Assembly: GCA_964409675.1 (NCBI GenBank) | Contig: CAYPEF010000001.1 | Span: 1-64,000, forward strand | DNA: 64,000 nucleotides | Source of the DNA: CAYMDD01 sp964409675 | GTDB lineage: Bacteria > Pseudomonadota > Alphaproteobacteria > Rickettsiales > SXRF01 | Reading direction: 5' to 3' | Shown here: positions 8,780-18,822 of the stretch, in pieces | Position numbering within the stretch: the stretch's first letter is position 1 | Layout of the letters: every line of letters starts with the position of its first letter | Made by a program: the position numbers and the translations under genes | The notes under the pieces: generated by a model | The model's database searches: none | Seen by the model: only the letters and a program-made list of their open reading frames with translations | What the model was told of the DNA's origin: nothing

Positions 8780-9437
8780 TACGGTCTGCCGGGTCCACGG
8801 AGGCAACGCGCAGGAACGCGCTAGCCGCCGTCAGCAGGGTAGCCCAGAGCACCGCCAGCCAGATGCTGTGCAGCCCGAAGCGCTGAAAAAGCAACGCGCC
8901 GCTGATGCCGCCCGTTACCAGTCCGCCCCAGGGCAGCAGGTATGGCAGCCAAGCGCCCTTTCTGCCCCCAAGCAGCGCTTCCGCCAGCAGCTGGCCGATT
9001 TTTACCAGCGCGCCGCTCATATAGGTTACGCCCAGCAGCGTATCACCGCGCTGCAAGGTGGCGTTGGCGGCGCCCATTGCCACCGCCAGCAGTAGCACTC
9101 CCGCCGTGGGCAGGCCCGCCATGTCGCAAACGGACGCGCCGCCCAGCAACAGCGTGACGATGCAAAGTACCGCCGTTGCGCGGTTGCGCCGCCCCGCGCA
9201 GCGATGCGCCAGCGTTCCCAGCATCGCCCCGCTCATAAACAACCCGATAATGGCGGCAAGCAGGAGCGCCTGCGTTTCCTCGCCCTGCGCCGCAGCCACG
9301 GCTAGCCGCGTGGAATTGCCGCTCATGAAGGAAACGAAATACCCGCCCAACTGCAAAAACCCAATCGCATCCACATACCCCGCCATCGCCGACAGGCAGG
9401 CAGCAAACATCAGGGCGCGGCGGCTTAGGGTGTGCAT
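8769..9437 (-). CDS. DUF1275 (YoaK-type) membrane protein
   Basis: The 222-residue protein has six or seven hydrophobic segments and matches the YoaK/DUF1275 pattern: an N-terminal helix with AGYVDAIGFLQLGGYFVSFM, the SGNST motif directly after it, and a later GAANATLQR segment followed by TYMSGALVKIGQ. The function of the family is unknown; transport has been suggested. It is monocistronic and convergent with the phage-tail-like gene. Confidence 0.88.
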   Translation of the reverse strand: MHTLSRRALMFAACLSAMAGYVDAIGFLQLGGYFVSFMSGNSTRLAVAAAQGEETQALLLAAIIGLFMSGAMLGTLAHRCAGRRNRATAVLCIVTLLLGGASVCDMAGLPTAGVLLLAVAMGAANATLQRGDTLLGVTYMSGALVKIGQLLAEALLGGRKGAWLPYLLPWGGLVTGGISGALLFQRFGLHSIWLAVLWATLLTAASAFLRVASVDPADRITA

Positions 9438-9539
9438 GGCGGTATGGTAGGCAAGATAGAATACATAAACCCCACATACATTAGCAGGCGCGCTAATATT
9501 ATGACAGCCTCAAAGAGTAATTTTAATTAATCAGCATCC

Positions 9540-10955
<1,416 letters not shown>

Positions 10956-11063
10956 ACATGGATAAAATCCCGGAAAACATGCCGTGGTGGCATGTATTTC
11001 CCGCGTAAACGTTGCGGGAAGGAATCGCATACACCATTCACGCCCTAAGCTAAAGGGAAAATA

Positions 11064-11786
11064 TTAAGGGCTGACGGCGGAGGCGGGTGGCAGCGGTTCC
11101 GGGCCGGTAGTCGGCAGGGGTGCGGCGGCGCCGGTGGCGCACTGGCGGGGTGTTTCGCCGGTGGGGGCAAGGGCGGCGGCATGGCATCGGTCGGCCTGTT
11201 TCTGTGCGGCGATCTGGCTGATTTGCGCCTGATATTGCTGAAGGATAGTGGCATAGGCCTGATTGAACGCATCCATGATGGCGCTCACCCGGTTGCCGCT
11301 CGCCGTGGCGCTGGCGGGCGTGAGGGGGAGGCGGAGCAGCTTGCCGCTGGCGGCGTCCACCCAGTAGGCGCTTAAGGTGATTTCGGCGGTGGGAGCGGCG
11401 TTGGCGGCGCGGTAATGCACAGTGAAGCGCTCAATGGTGGTATAGAGTGTCACATCGGCCAGCGTGCCGGTTTTGCCGGTGGTGATCAGGCCGGGGGCGC
11501 TGCGCTCCAGCTGTTCGCGCAAGGAATCCTGCAGCAATTCCGGCAGCGGCGACACCCAGGCCGCGCCGCGAATATAGGAAATAGCGCCGTTTTCCTGCTC
11601 CAACTGGATATGGTCGCTCTCCAGCCCGAATGCGCCGTCGGGGCGGGCGATGGTAAAGCGGATATCCGTGGCGGGCGCGGATACGGTCTGCGGGGCAGGG
11701 GAGAGGGTATATTTCTTCGGCTGCTCGGGCAGCACCGAGGAGCAGGCGGATAACAGCACTAAGGGGATAAGCAAAAATATTTTCAT
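11064..11786 (-). CDS. ABC-type transport auxiliary lipoprotein (PqiC/YmbA-like)
   Basis: The 240-residue protein starts with a lipoprotein signal ending in the lipobox LLSAC and continues with the ABC_trans_aux pattern: KKYTLSP, then an AWVSPLPELLQDSLREQLE helix region and a conserved ADVTLYTTIERF strand. Members partner Mce-type lipid transport systems in the outer membrane or periplasm. It overlaps the mlaD stop region by 4 bases and is the last gene of the mlaE-mlaF-mlaD operon, so it probably takes the place of the soluble carrier in that complex. The C-terminal 45 residues are proline/alanine-rich and likely disordered. Confidence 0.85.
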   Translation of the reverse strand: MKIFLLIPLVLLSACSSVLPEQPKKYTLSPAPQTVSAPATDIRFTIARPDGAFGLESDHIQLEQENGAISYIRGAAWVSPLPELLQDSLREQLERSAPGLITTGKTGTLADVTLYTTIERFTVHYRAANAAPTAEITLSAYWVDAASGKLLRLPLTPASATASGNRVSAIMDAFNQAYATILQQYQAQISQIAAQKQADRCHAAALAPTGETPRQCATGAAAPLPTTGPEPLPPASAVSP

Positions 11787-12694
11787 GGCGGGACGGCGAC
11801 TCCTTGTTCGCGTTCGGGCAATAGCAGGCTGGAGGGGCGCTCATCAAGTTTGCGCGCGAGGCTGCCGATATCGCGCATGGCGCGGCGGGTTTCGGCGATG
11901 GTCTGGCGCAACTCACCTAAGCCCTGCCCGACATTGCCGGCCTGCGAGGCGGTCAGCGCGTCGATGCGCTCGGTGATGGCGCGCAAGGATTTAGCGGTGG
12001 CGTTGAGCGATTGCACCATCTCGGCGATGTTTACGTCCTTGGTGCCTTTTTCCAGCGCCTTGGTGGCGGCGGCGAGCGAAGCGGAGACATTCGCCAGATC
12101 GCGCATGGTGGAGGCGATATGCTCGTTATTGGCGGCGAGCGTGCCCGTGAACTGCTCCACGTTGCGCACGCTGGCGCTAAACGAGGTGATATTCTCATCG
12201 CTGAGCAGCTTCTCCGTGCGCACCAGCAATCCCTGCACTTGCTCCAGCACGCCCGGTGCGCCGCTGACCAGCTTGTCCAGCGCCGATTCTTCAGAGGCGA
12301 TGACGGGATAGTCGCTACCGGATTTGCCGAGCGGTGTGCCGCCGTCGCCGGGGCGCAGGTCTATGAAATAGAGCCCGGTGAGGCCGTTCGGCTTCAGGCT
12401 GGCGATGGTGGAAGTGGTGAGCGGCACGTTCTCGCGGATGGAAACCAGCACGCGCACGCGCAAACTCGGCTGCGTATCGAGCGAGATATTTTCCACCTGC
12501 CCGACATCGACGCCGAGGAACCGCACGGCGCTTCCCTTGCTCAATCCGTTCACCGCGCGCTCGAAGTAGATCAGGTAAGGGGTGAGCTTTTCCTTGTCGC
12601 CGTGCTTGTTTGCCCACAGCACAAAGGCTATCCCGGCCACGATCAGGCCGAGGGTGAAGGCTCCCACCAGCAGGTAATTAGCGCGGCGTTCCAT
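11783..12694 (-). CDS. mlaD: MCE-domain phospholipid transport protein MlaD-like
   Basis: Starting at ATG 12694 (MERRANYLLVG) the protein has 303 residues: an N-terminal transmembrane helix, one MCE domain with the typical AVNGLSKGSAVRFLGVDVG and a later SLKPNGLTGLYFIDL segment, and a long alpha-helical C-terminal region (about 140-290) rich in leucine heptads, the kind that forms a periplasm-spanning needle. MCE proteins are the hexameric lipid channels of Mce/Mla transporters. A longer open frame runs to 12802 but would overlap the ATPase gene by over 100 bases; ATG 12694 gives a 17-base overlap and the expected N-terminus. It lies between the ATPase and the auxiliary lipoprotein. Confidence 0.9.
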   Translation of the reverse strand: MERRANYLLVGAFTLGLIVAGIAFVLWANKHGDKEKLTPYLIYFERAVNGLSKGSAVRFLGVDVGQVENISLDTQPSLRVRVLVSIRENVPLTTSTIASLKPNGLTGLYFIDLRPGDGGTPLGKSGSDYPVIASEESALDKLVSGAPGVLEQVQGLLVRTEKLLSDENITSFSASVRNVEQFTGTLAANNEHIASTMRDLANVSASLAAATKALEKGTKDVNIAEMVQSLNATAKSLRAITERIDALTASQAGNVGQGLGELRQTIAETRRAMRDIGSLARKLDERPSSLLLPEREQGVAVPP

Positions 12695-13478
12695 GAGGCT
12701 CCTGTTGGTTGTGCCGCTCCGTGCTCTCCATCGCGGCCCGGGCGCGCGGCCCGGTGAAATATTTCTGCAGCCAAGGATGCGGGTTGCGGGTGATTTCGTC
12801 AAGGGTTCCCACGATAATCTTCTTATCCACCAGCACCGCTACCCGATCGCATAGTGTAAACAGCGAGTCCAGATCATGCGTGATCATCAGCACGGTAAGC
12901 CCGAGCGCGGCGCGTAACGAAAGAATCAGCGCGTCGAAATCGGAAGCGGCGATGGGGTCCAGCCCGGCAGTGGGCTCATCGAGGAACAAAAATGCCGGAT
13001 CGAGCGCGAGCGCGCGGGCAAGGCCTGCGCGTTTCACCATGCCGCCTGATAGTTCGGCAGGGAATTTCTCGCCCGCAGCGGCGGGCAGGCCGGTAAGGTG
13101 AAGCTTCAGCAGCGCCAGTTCGCGTTGCACTTCCTCCGGCAATTTCAAATATTCCTGCATTGGTAGCATGATGTTTTCCGCTACCGTCAGGCCGGAATAG
13201 AGCGCGCCGCTTTGAAAGAGCACGCCGGTCTTGCGGTGCAGGAAATCCTGCTCCTTCTCGCTCATGCGGGTGATGTCCTGCCCGTGGATGCGGATGCTGC
13301 CGCCTTGCGGCGCGCGCAGGCCCAAGAGGGTGCGCAGCAGCACCGATTTGCCCGAGCCAGAGCCACCGACGATACCGAGGATTTCCCCTTCATGCACATC
13401 CAGATCCAGCCCGTCATGCACCACCTGCTCGCCGAAGCGGTTGATCAGGCCGCGAACTTCGATTACTGCCTCGCTCAT
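12678..13478 (-). CDS. mlaF: Mla-type ABC transporter ATPase
   Basis: The 266-residue ATPase has a Walker A GGSGSGKSVLL, the Q-loop in VLFQSGALYSGLTVAENI, which is characteristic of MlaF/Ttg2A, signature LSGGMVKR, Walker B AFLFLDEPTAGLDPI and switch histidine in ITHDLD. MlaF energises phospholipid movement across the envelope. ATG 13478 is chosen because it overlaps the permease stop by 4 bases (ATGA); an upstream open frame to 13613 has no family resemblance. It is the second gene of the operon mlaE-mlaF-mlaD-lipoprotein. Confidence 0.93.
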   Translation of the reverse strand: MSEAVIEVRGLINRFGEQVVHDGLDLDVHEGEILGIVGGSGSGKSVLLRTLLGLRAPQGGSIRIHGQDITRMSEKEQDFLHRKTGVLFQSGALYSGLTVAENIMLPMQEYLKLPEEVQRELALLKLHLTGLPAAAGEKFPAELSGGMVKRAGLARALALDPAFLFLDEPTAGLDPIAASDFDALILSLRAALGLTVLMITHDLDSLFTLCDRVAVLVDKKIIVGTLDEITRNPHPWLQKYFTGPRARAAMESTERHNQQEPHGTPR

Positions 13479-14569
13479 ATGTTCAGCTGCGTGAACACGA
13501 TGGAAAAAGCAGCATCGGCGAGGATTACCAGGAAAATGGCGTGCACTACCGAGGAAGTCGTCTCCGTGCCCACCGACTCGGCGGAATTGGAGACGCGCAT
13601 GCCGTGATAACATCCGACGCAGCCGATCAGCAGGCCGAACACCGGCGCCTTGATCATCCCCACCCAGAAATGCTTGAGGCTCACCGCATCGTGCAACCGC
13701 CCCATATAGAGCAGCGGGCTCATGGTGCCCCTGAGCGACGAAAGCACGCCTGCGCCGAACAGGCCGCTTAAATCGGCAAGCACTGTGAGCACCGGCATCA
13801 TCAATACCAATGCAAGGATACGCGGGATGATCAGCACCTCCGCCGGGTCCAGCCCGGTGGTTTTCAGCGCGTCGATTTCTTCATTGAGCTTCATCACGCC
13901 GATTTCGGCGGCAAAGGCGCTGCCGGAGCGGCCCGCCACCATGATGGCGGTGAGCAGCACCCCCATTTCGCGCAACACAGAAATAGCCACCAGATCTACG
14001 GTATAAATATCCGCCCCGAAGCGCGACAGCTGCGTGGAGCCCTGATAGGCCAGCACAATGGCAATCAGGAAGGAGATCAGCGCGATCAGCGGCGACGCCA
14101 TCACTCCCACACGCTGCGCCTGCGCCACGATGGAGCGAAAGCGGAACCGTGTTGGCTGCATCAGGCTGCGCCCAAGCTTTATCAGGAATTCCCCGCCGAA
14201 GGAAAGCGCGTCCTCGAACCGGTAGATCAGCGCGCTGACGCCGCCGACATAGAGTTTGCCTGCGGTGCCGATCAGTGAGTCGCCGTCCTCTTCCGTTTCC
14301 TCCTCCGGGTGGTAATGCAGAGCATCCTGAAGCAGCGCTTCCTGCTCCGGCGTAAATCCCGCCAGTTGCACCTGCTTTCCCTTCAGGGTGCGCACCAGCA
14401 GCCAGGTGCCGGTGGTATCCAGCCGCTCCAGTTTTTCTCCGTTTAGCACTACGGATGCGGGCAACGATTCCAGCGCCGCCGCAGCCGCCAGCGATTGGCG
14501 GGCGTAATCCGCCGTCCATTCTCCCTGCACGCGGCAGGTGTTCGCATTGCATTCAAGGCTGGGCTGCAT
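13475..14569 (-). CDS. mlaE: MlaE-type permease with N-terminal STAS domain
   Basis: The 364-residue protein has an N-terminal STAS-like domain (about 1-105, with LDTTGTWLLVRTL) fused to an MlaE permease domain with five or six membrane segments and the family motifs EIGVMKLNEEIDAL and TTGLDPAEVLIIPR. In E. coli the STAS protein MlaB is separate; the fusion seen here is usual in alphaproteobacteria and related groups. The permease passes phospholipids to or from the MCE channel. It is the first gene of the operon; a purine-rich AGGAG lies about 15 bases before the start. Confidence 0.92.
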   Translation of the reverse strand: MQPSLECNANTCRVQGEWTADYARQSLAAAAALESLPASVVLNGEKLERLDTTGTWLLVRTLKGKQVQLAGFTPEQEALLQDALHYHPEEETEEDGDSLIGTAGKLYVGGVSALIYRFEDALSFGGEFLIKLGRSLMQPTRFRFRSIVAQAQRVGVMASPLIALISFLIAIVLAYQGSTQLSRFGADIYTVDLVAISVLREMGVLLTAIMVAGRSGSAFAAEIGVMKLNEEIDALKTTGLDPAEVLIIPRILALVLMMPVLTVLADLSGLFGAGVLSSLRGTMSPLLYMGRLHDAVSLKHFWVGMIKAPVFGLLIGCVGCYHGMRVSNSAESVGTETTSSVVHAIFLVILADAAFSIVFTQLNI

Positions 14570-14747
14570 GTGTGATCGTAAATCTCCTGTCGGTTACCAT
14601 CTTTGGCGCAGATAGCCGAAAAAAGTCAATCCTTTACAATGGATAAAGCGGCAGCATGAAATGGGCGAAAATTAATCATTTAAGCATTAATTAATATATG
14701 TATGGTTAAATAAAGATGTAATAATTAAACTATAAGTTGTTTTTGCT

Positions 14748-15122
14748 ATGTCCGCCAATCCTGTTCCCTTTCATTTATCTACCTCACCGGATGCGCTTGA
14801 TAAACGAGTTATTAAGCAATTACAGCAGGTCATGCGCGATGATTTTTCCCTGCTGCTGGCGAAATACCTGGAGGAGGCGGAGAAGTTGTTCGTCCAGCTG
14901 AATCAGGCTGTTCAGGAAGGCAATAGCAAAAATATTATCGTTTTCGCCCATTCGCTGAAATCCTGCTCCGCCAATGTCGGCGCGCTGGCGCTGCGCAATA
15001 CGATGGACGCGCTGCATAAGGCCGCCAAACTGGAAGCCAGCCCCGAATACGCCGACCTGTTGACGCAGGCCGAAGCGGAGCTGCACAGTGTATTCAAGGA
15101 AGTGCGGCGTCTGGCGGGCTGA
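14748..15122 (+). CDS. Stand-alone HPt (histidine phosphotransfer) domain protein
   Basis: The 124-residue protein is a single four-helix HPt domain with the phospho-histidine in FAHSLKSCSANVGA (H68). Such proteins shuttle phosphate between hybrid kinases and response regulators. No kinase is adjacent, and the hybrid kinase at 5369-7480 already carries its own HPt. It is flanked upstream by an AT-rich promoter region and is monocistronic. Confidence 0.87.
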   Translation: MSANPVPFHLSTSPDALDKRVIKQLQQVMRDDFSLLLAKYLEEAEKLFVQLNQAVQEGNSKNIIVFAHSLKSCSANVGALALRNTMDALHKAAKLEASPEYADLLTQAEAELHSVFKEVRRLAG

Positions 15123-15179
15123 GCAATATAATCGAAAGCCGCCCTGTTTCTTTAAACTGCATAGTCCTCTTTCTTCCCC

Positions 15180-15206
15180 GTCGTCCCCGACGAGTGCGGG
15201 TATGAC
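15180..15206. repeat. Imperfect palindromic intergenic repeat
   Basis: The segment begins GTCGTCCCC and ends GGGTATGAC, so its ends pair with mismatches. It belongs to the same loose class as the palindromes at 27114-27141 and 36107-36139, which share GTCAT(T/C)CCC-type arms. Confidence 0.5.
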
Positions 15207-15320
15207 AAGGAAAAATGTATCTTTTATACTATTTTTAATTTACCATTACTTCTTCTATCTATCGTATCCCATCCCTTACCTCATTGAATTTGTTTATTAA
15301 AATCAGCCAATCTAATTTCT

Positions 15321-15351
15321 ATTGATTTAATAGGAAATAAAATATATCAAT
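15321..15351. promoter_or_regulatory. Candidate promoter and Rrf2 operator
   Basis: An inverted repeat ATTGAT-N19-ATCAAT lies 25 bases before the Rrf2-family gene. TTGATT at 15322-15327 and TATCAA at 15345-15350, 17 bases apart, could be -35 and -10 boxes, so a regulator bound to the dyad would cover the promoter. Autoregulation is common in Rrf2 regulators; this is inference from position and symmetry. Confidence 0.35.
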
Positions 15352-15375
15352 CTGCTATGAATTAACGGGGAAGCC

Positions 15376-15855
15376 ATGCTTTCAATGAAGGCGAAATATG
15401 CCCTTCGGGCGATGATGGTGCTGGCGTCGCATGAGGGGAAGATGATGCAAAGCAAGCCCATCGCCAAGGAAGCGGACGCACCGATCAAGTTTCTGGAGGC
15501 TATTTTACAGGAGTTGAAGCAGTTTGGCATCGTAGAGAGCAAGCGCGGCATTTTCGGTGGCTATTTCCTGAGCCGCCCCGCCACCGAGGTAAGCGCCGGG
15601 GACATCATCCGCATCATCGACGGCACTTTCGCCCCCATCCGCTGCGCCAGTCAGCATTCCTACCAGAAATGCGACGACTGCACCGATGAGAATACCTGCG
15701 TCATCCGCTCGGTGATGACGGAGGTCCGCAATGCCATCGCTTCCGTGCTGGAGTATAAATCGCTCGCCGATCTGGTCGCGGAGGAGAAGGCCAACAAACA
15801 TCTTCTCGGGAAAGGCGTGAAAGCCCTGCCCGAGGGGTATGTGCCCCTGACATAA
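15376..15855 (+). CDS. Rrf2-family transcriptional regulator with cysteine cluster
   Basis: The 159-residue protein has an N-terminal winged helix (MLSMKAKYALRAMMVLA, then KFLEAILQELK and a GGY wing) and a later cysteine group CASQHSYQKCDDC followed by C in ENTCVIR, the arrangement that binds an iron-sulfur cluster or senses thiols in Rrf2 proteins such as IscR and CymR. Being followed within 20 bases by a YezD-like gene and then by a porin and a sulfate-binding protein, it most likely controls sulfur acquisition in the manner of CymR. A start at 15376 follows GGGGAAGCC. The exact ligand cannot be told from sequence. Confidence 0.9.
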   Translation: MLSMKAKYALRAMMVLASHEGKMMQSKPIAKEADAPIKFLEAILQELKQFGIVESKRGIFGGYFLSRPATEVSAGDIIRIIDGTFAPIRCASQHSYQKCDDCTDENTCVIRSVMTEVRNAIASVLEYKSLADLVAEEKANKHLLGKGVKALPEGYVPLT

Positions 15856-15872
15856 CCAGTATGGAGGTCCGT

Positions 15873-16040
15873 ATGCCGGCAGATAACGGCTGGAACAGCG
15901 AAGATGTGGAGCGCAACCTGCTTGATGCGATCCGCTCGATACGCTACGGCGCGGTGGAGGTGGTAATCCACGATTCCCGCATCGTGCAGGTCGAAAAAAC
16001 GGAGAAAATCCGCATTCAATCCCCATCAACGCACGCCTGA
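15873..16040 (+). CDS. YezD/DUF2292 family small protein
   Basis: The 55-residue protein reads LLDAIRSIRYGAVEVVIHDS then RIVQVEKTEKIR, the pattern of the DUF2292 (YezD) family, which is regularly found beside sulfate and cysteine assimilation genes. Its role is unknown. The start at 15873 is set by GGAGG five bases upstream; an in-frame ATG at 15861 lies before that site and is not used in this reading. It is 17 bases downstream of the Rrf2 gene and 62 bases before the porin, consistent with one operon. Confidence 0.8.
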   Translation: MPADNGWNSEDVERNLLDAIRSIRYGAVEVVIHDSRIVQVEKTEKIRIQSPSTHA

Positions 16041-16102
16041 CTTTTCTGCCGACCGGACGACCGGAGGCAACTCTCACAAAAACATAACAGGAGTTACCCC
16101 CG

Positions 16103-17590
16103 ATGAAAAAAACCTTCTATTTGAGCGCAACCGCCCTCGCTCTCGCCCTTGGCGCTGCCCCCGCCTTCGCCGATGCGGAAACCGAGGCGCTGCGCGCGCA
16201 AGTAAAATTGCTGGAAAAACGCCTCGCCGATCTGGAGCGAAGGCAGGCAGCAGCCGAGAAAAAACCGGCCAGGCAGCAGCCCGCCGCCGACCAGTTTGCC
16301 GCCGCCCCCAATGACGCCGCACTGGCCGACCGCGTTGCCATCTTAGAGCGCAAAGGCGAAGTGCAGGCCGAGGAAGCCAAGGCCAAAGCCGAGAAAACCC
16401 CGAGCGTGGAGGTGGGCGGCGGCAAGGGCCTTACCGTCACCTCGCCGGATAAGCAATATTCCATGCGCCTGCGCGCCTACGCCCAGGCCGATAACCGCAC
16501 TTTCTTCGATAACCCGAGCGGCAGTAACACCAATACCTTCCTGCTGCGCACCGCTCGCCCGATCATCGAAGGCAAGATGACCGATTATTTCTCGGGCCGC
16601 CTGATGCTGGATTTCGGTCAGGGCAACACCCGTCTGCTGGACGCCTACGGCGATTTCAAGCCGTTCCCGACCAGCAATTATGCTAATTTACGCTTCGGCA
16701 AGTTCAAGGTGCCGGTGGGCCTGGAACGCTGGCAGTCCGAGCAGGAGCTGCTGTTCGTCGAGCGCGGCCTCACCACCAACCTGGTGCCTTACCGCGATAT
16801 CGGTGTGATGGCCTACGGCGATATCATCCCCGACCAGCTTGAATACCAGATCGCGCTTACCAATGGCGTCGTCGATATCGGCGACAATAACGGCGATACG
16901 GACGACGACAAGGATGTGAGCGGCCGCATTTTCGCCTACCCGCTGCGCTGGTCGAATATCACCGCCCTGCGCGGCTTAGGGCTTGGCGTCGGCGCCACAT
17001 TTGGCAACCATGAAGGCACCACCGCATCGCCGAACCTGACGGCAGGCTACGTCACCACCGGCCAGTCGCGCTTCTTCACCTACCGCAGCGCCACCGGGCA
17101 GGTGGTCTATGCCAACGGAGCGCAGTGGCGCTTCAATCCGCAGATCATGTATTATAACGGTGCCTTCGGCACCTTCGGCGAATATGTGCTGAACTCGCAG
17201 GAAGTGCAGCGCGCTACCACCCGGCGCAAACTTACCAACGACGCCTGGATGGGCGTGGCCTCCTACGTGCTGACCGGCGAGGACGCCAGCTTCGACGGCG
17301 TCAAACCGCGCAATAACTTTAACCCCGCGCAGAACCAGTGGGGTGCGTTTGAATTGGTGGGCCGCTATAACCGCCTGAATGTGGACAATGATGCGTTTCC
17401 CTTCTTCGCCGATATCGCCTCCTCGGCGAAACAGGCAAATGAATGGGCCGCTGGCGTCAACTGGTACCTGAATCCCTCATTCAAGTTGAACCTTGATTAT
17501 TCCTGGACCACCTTCGACGGAGGCGCTGCTGCAGGTGCGGACCGCGAGGATGAAAAAGTCCTCCTCACCCGCGCGCAGTTCAGATTCTAA
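16103..17590 (+). CDS. Phosphate-selective porin O/P family outer-membrane protein
   Basis: The 495-residue protein has a Sec signal (cleavage after APAFA), an N-terminal coiled coil (about 25-60, ETEALRAQVKLLEKRLADLE) that would lie in the periplasm, an alanine/lysine-rich linker, and then a beta-barrel region that begins YSMRLRAYAQADNR and ends with the C-terminal phenylalanine (AQFRF) needed for insertion by BAM. This is the build of the OprO/OprP family. Its place between a sulfur regulator and a sulfate-binding protein suggests it admits sulfate or sulfonates rather than phosphate. ATG 16103 follows AGGAGTTACCCCCG. Confidence 0.85.
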   Translation: MKKTFYLSATALALALGAAPAFADAETEALRAQVKLLEKRLADLERRQAAAEKKPARQQPAADQFAAAPNDAALADRVAILERKGEVQAEEAKAKAEKTPSVEVGGGKGLTVTSPDKQYSMRLRAYAQADNRTFFDNPSGSNTNTFLLRTARPIIEGKMTDYFSGRLMLDFGQGNTRLLDAYGDFKPFPTSNYANLRFGKFKVPVGLERWQSEQELLFVERGLTTNLVPYRDIGVMAYGDIIPDQLEYQIALTNGVVDIGDNNGDTDDDKDVSGRIFAYPLRWSNITALRGLGLGVGATFGNHEGTTASPNLTAGYVTTGQSRFFTYRSATGQVVYANGAQWRFNPQIMYYNGAFGTFGEYVLNSQEVQRATTRRKLTNDAWMGVASYVLTGEDASFDGVKPRNNFNPAQNQWGAFELVGRYNRLNVDNDAFPFFADIASSAKQANEWAAGVNWYLNPSFKLNLDYSWTTFDGGAAAGADREDEKVLLTRAQFRF

Positions 17591-17603
17591 CCCCCCATTA
17601 AAG

Positions 17604-17626
17604 CCCTCCCCCTTGAGGGGGGGAGG
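17604..17626 (+). terminator. GC hairpin between porin and sulfate-binding protein genes
   Basis: A stem formed by CCCTCCCCCT and the facing GGGGGGAGGG with a short loop lies 14 bases after the porin stop and has no U tract. It may set relative expression of the two genes rather than end transcription fully. Confidence 0.4.
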
Positions 17627-17655
17627 GAGCGCAATATAACCATAAGGAGAATGCT

Positions 17656-18663
17656 ATGACTACATTCCGCCAACTCATCCTCACCGCCGCCGCCACGCTG
17701 GCGTTTGCCTCCACCTCACTTGCCGCTCCCGCGCCGCAGGAACTGCTGAATGTCTCTTACGACCCCACGCGCGAGCTATATGAAAACTACAACCGTCTCT
17801 TCTCCGAACACTGGAAGCAGAAAACCGGCGGCGAGGTGAAAATCACCCAGTCGCACGGTGGCTCCGGCAAGCAGGCGCGCTCGGTGATCGACGGCCTGCC
17901 CGCCGACGTGATAACGCTCGCGCTCGCCTACGATATTGACGCTATTGCCGACAAGGGCAAGCTACTACCGCCCGACTGGCAAAGCAAATTCCCGCATAAT
18001 AGCGCCCCCTACACCTCCACCATCGTCTTCCTGGTGAAAAAGGGCAACCCCAAGCAGATCAAGGACTGGGACGATCTGGTGCGCGACGACATCAAGGTGG
18101 TGACGCCTAACCCCAAAACCTCCGGCGGTGCACGCTGGAACTATTTAGCCGCCTGGGGCTACGCCGACGCCAAATACGGCCACGATGAAACCAAGACCAA
18201 GGAATTTATCAGTAAGCTGTTTAAAAACGTACCCGTGCTGGATACCGGCGCGCGCGGAGCAACTACGACTTTTGTGCAGCGCAATATAGGCGATGTGCTG
18301 ATCAGCTGGGAAAACGAGGCTTTCCTCGCCGCGCAGGAAATGGGCAAGGACAAGTTCGATATCGTGGTTCCCTCGGTCAGCATCCTTGCTGAGCCGCCGG
18401 TGGCAATCGTGGAAAAGAATGCCAGTAAGAAAGGCACGCTTGAGCTGGCCACCGAATACCTGAACTACCTCTATTCCCCCGAAGCGCAGGAGCTGGCCGC
18501 TAAAAACTTCTACCGCCCGAGCGATCCGGCGGTGCTGGCCAAGCATGCTGAACAGTTCCCCACGATCAAGATGTTCACCATCACTGATTTCGGTGGCTGG
18601 AAAGAAGCCCAGAAAAAGCACTTTGACGACGGCGGCGTCTTCGACCAGATTTACGCCCGCTAA
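17656..18663 (+). CDS. sbp: Sulfate/thiosulfate ABC transporter substrate-binding protein
   Basis: The 335-residue protein has a Sec signal (cleavage near SLAAPA) and the Sbp/CysP pattern: [45 protein letters not shown], the [19 protein letters not shown] segment and [21 protein letters not shown]. It binds sulfate in the periplasm for the CysTWA transporter. The permease and ATPase genes are not in the window. AAGGAG precedes the ATG at 17656. It is the last gene of the Rrf2-yezD-porin-sbp module, and OvoA follows 160 bases later. Confidence 0.93.
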   Translation: MTTFRQLILTAAATLAFASTSLAAPAPQELLNVSYDPTRELYENYNRLFSEHWKQKTGGEVKITQSHGGSGKQARSVIDGLPADVITLALAYDIDAIADKGKLLPPDWQSKFPHNSAPYTSTIVFLVKKGNPKQIKDWDDLVRDDIKVVTPNPKTSGGARWNYLAAWGYADAKYGHDETKTKEFISKLFKNVPVLDTGARGATTTFVQRNIGDVLISWENEAFLAAQEMGKDKFDIVVPSVSILAEPPVAIVEKNASKKGTLELATEYLNYLYSPEAQELAAKNFYRPSDPAVLAKHAEQFPTIKMFTITDFGGWKEAQKKHFDDGGVFDQIYAR

Positions 18664-18679
18664 TCTTAAAGATTCTTGG

Positions 18680-18700
18680 GGGAGGGGCATCACCCCTCCC
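18680..18700 (+). terminator. Probable terminator hairpin after sbp
   Basis: GGGAGGGG and CCCCTCCC form an 8-bp stem with a five-base loop, 17 bases after the stop. The tail after it is only pyrimidine-rich (TCTCGCC), so intrinsic termination may be weak. Confidence 0.5.
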
Positions 18701-18822
18701 TCTCGCCATTTACAAATAGCAAAATATAAAGTATACCCAGTGGTATAGAAAATTTTATGCCCAATATTGTAAAGCGGGCGTTGCGGCTTATATGCTAGCC
18801 GTTCATTCAGTAAGAGGCGTTT

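Noticed and set aside
12011..12757. Open frame of 248 codons antisense to mlaD
   Set aside because: Shadow of the MCE-domain gene, His/Gly/Arg-rich without domain features.
15088..15300. Open frame of 70 codons between the HPt and Rrf2 genes
   Set aside because: It overlaps the HPt gene end and runs through a palindromic repeat into AT-rich promoter sequence.
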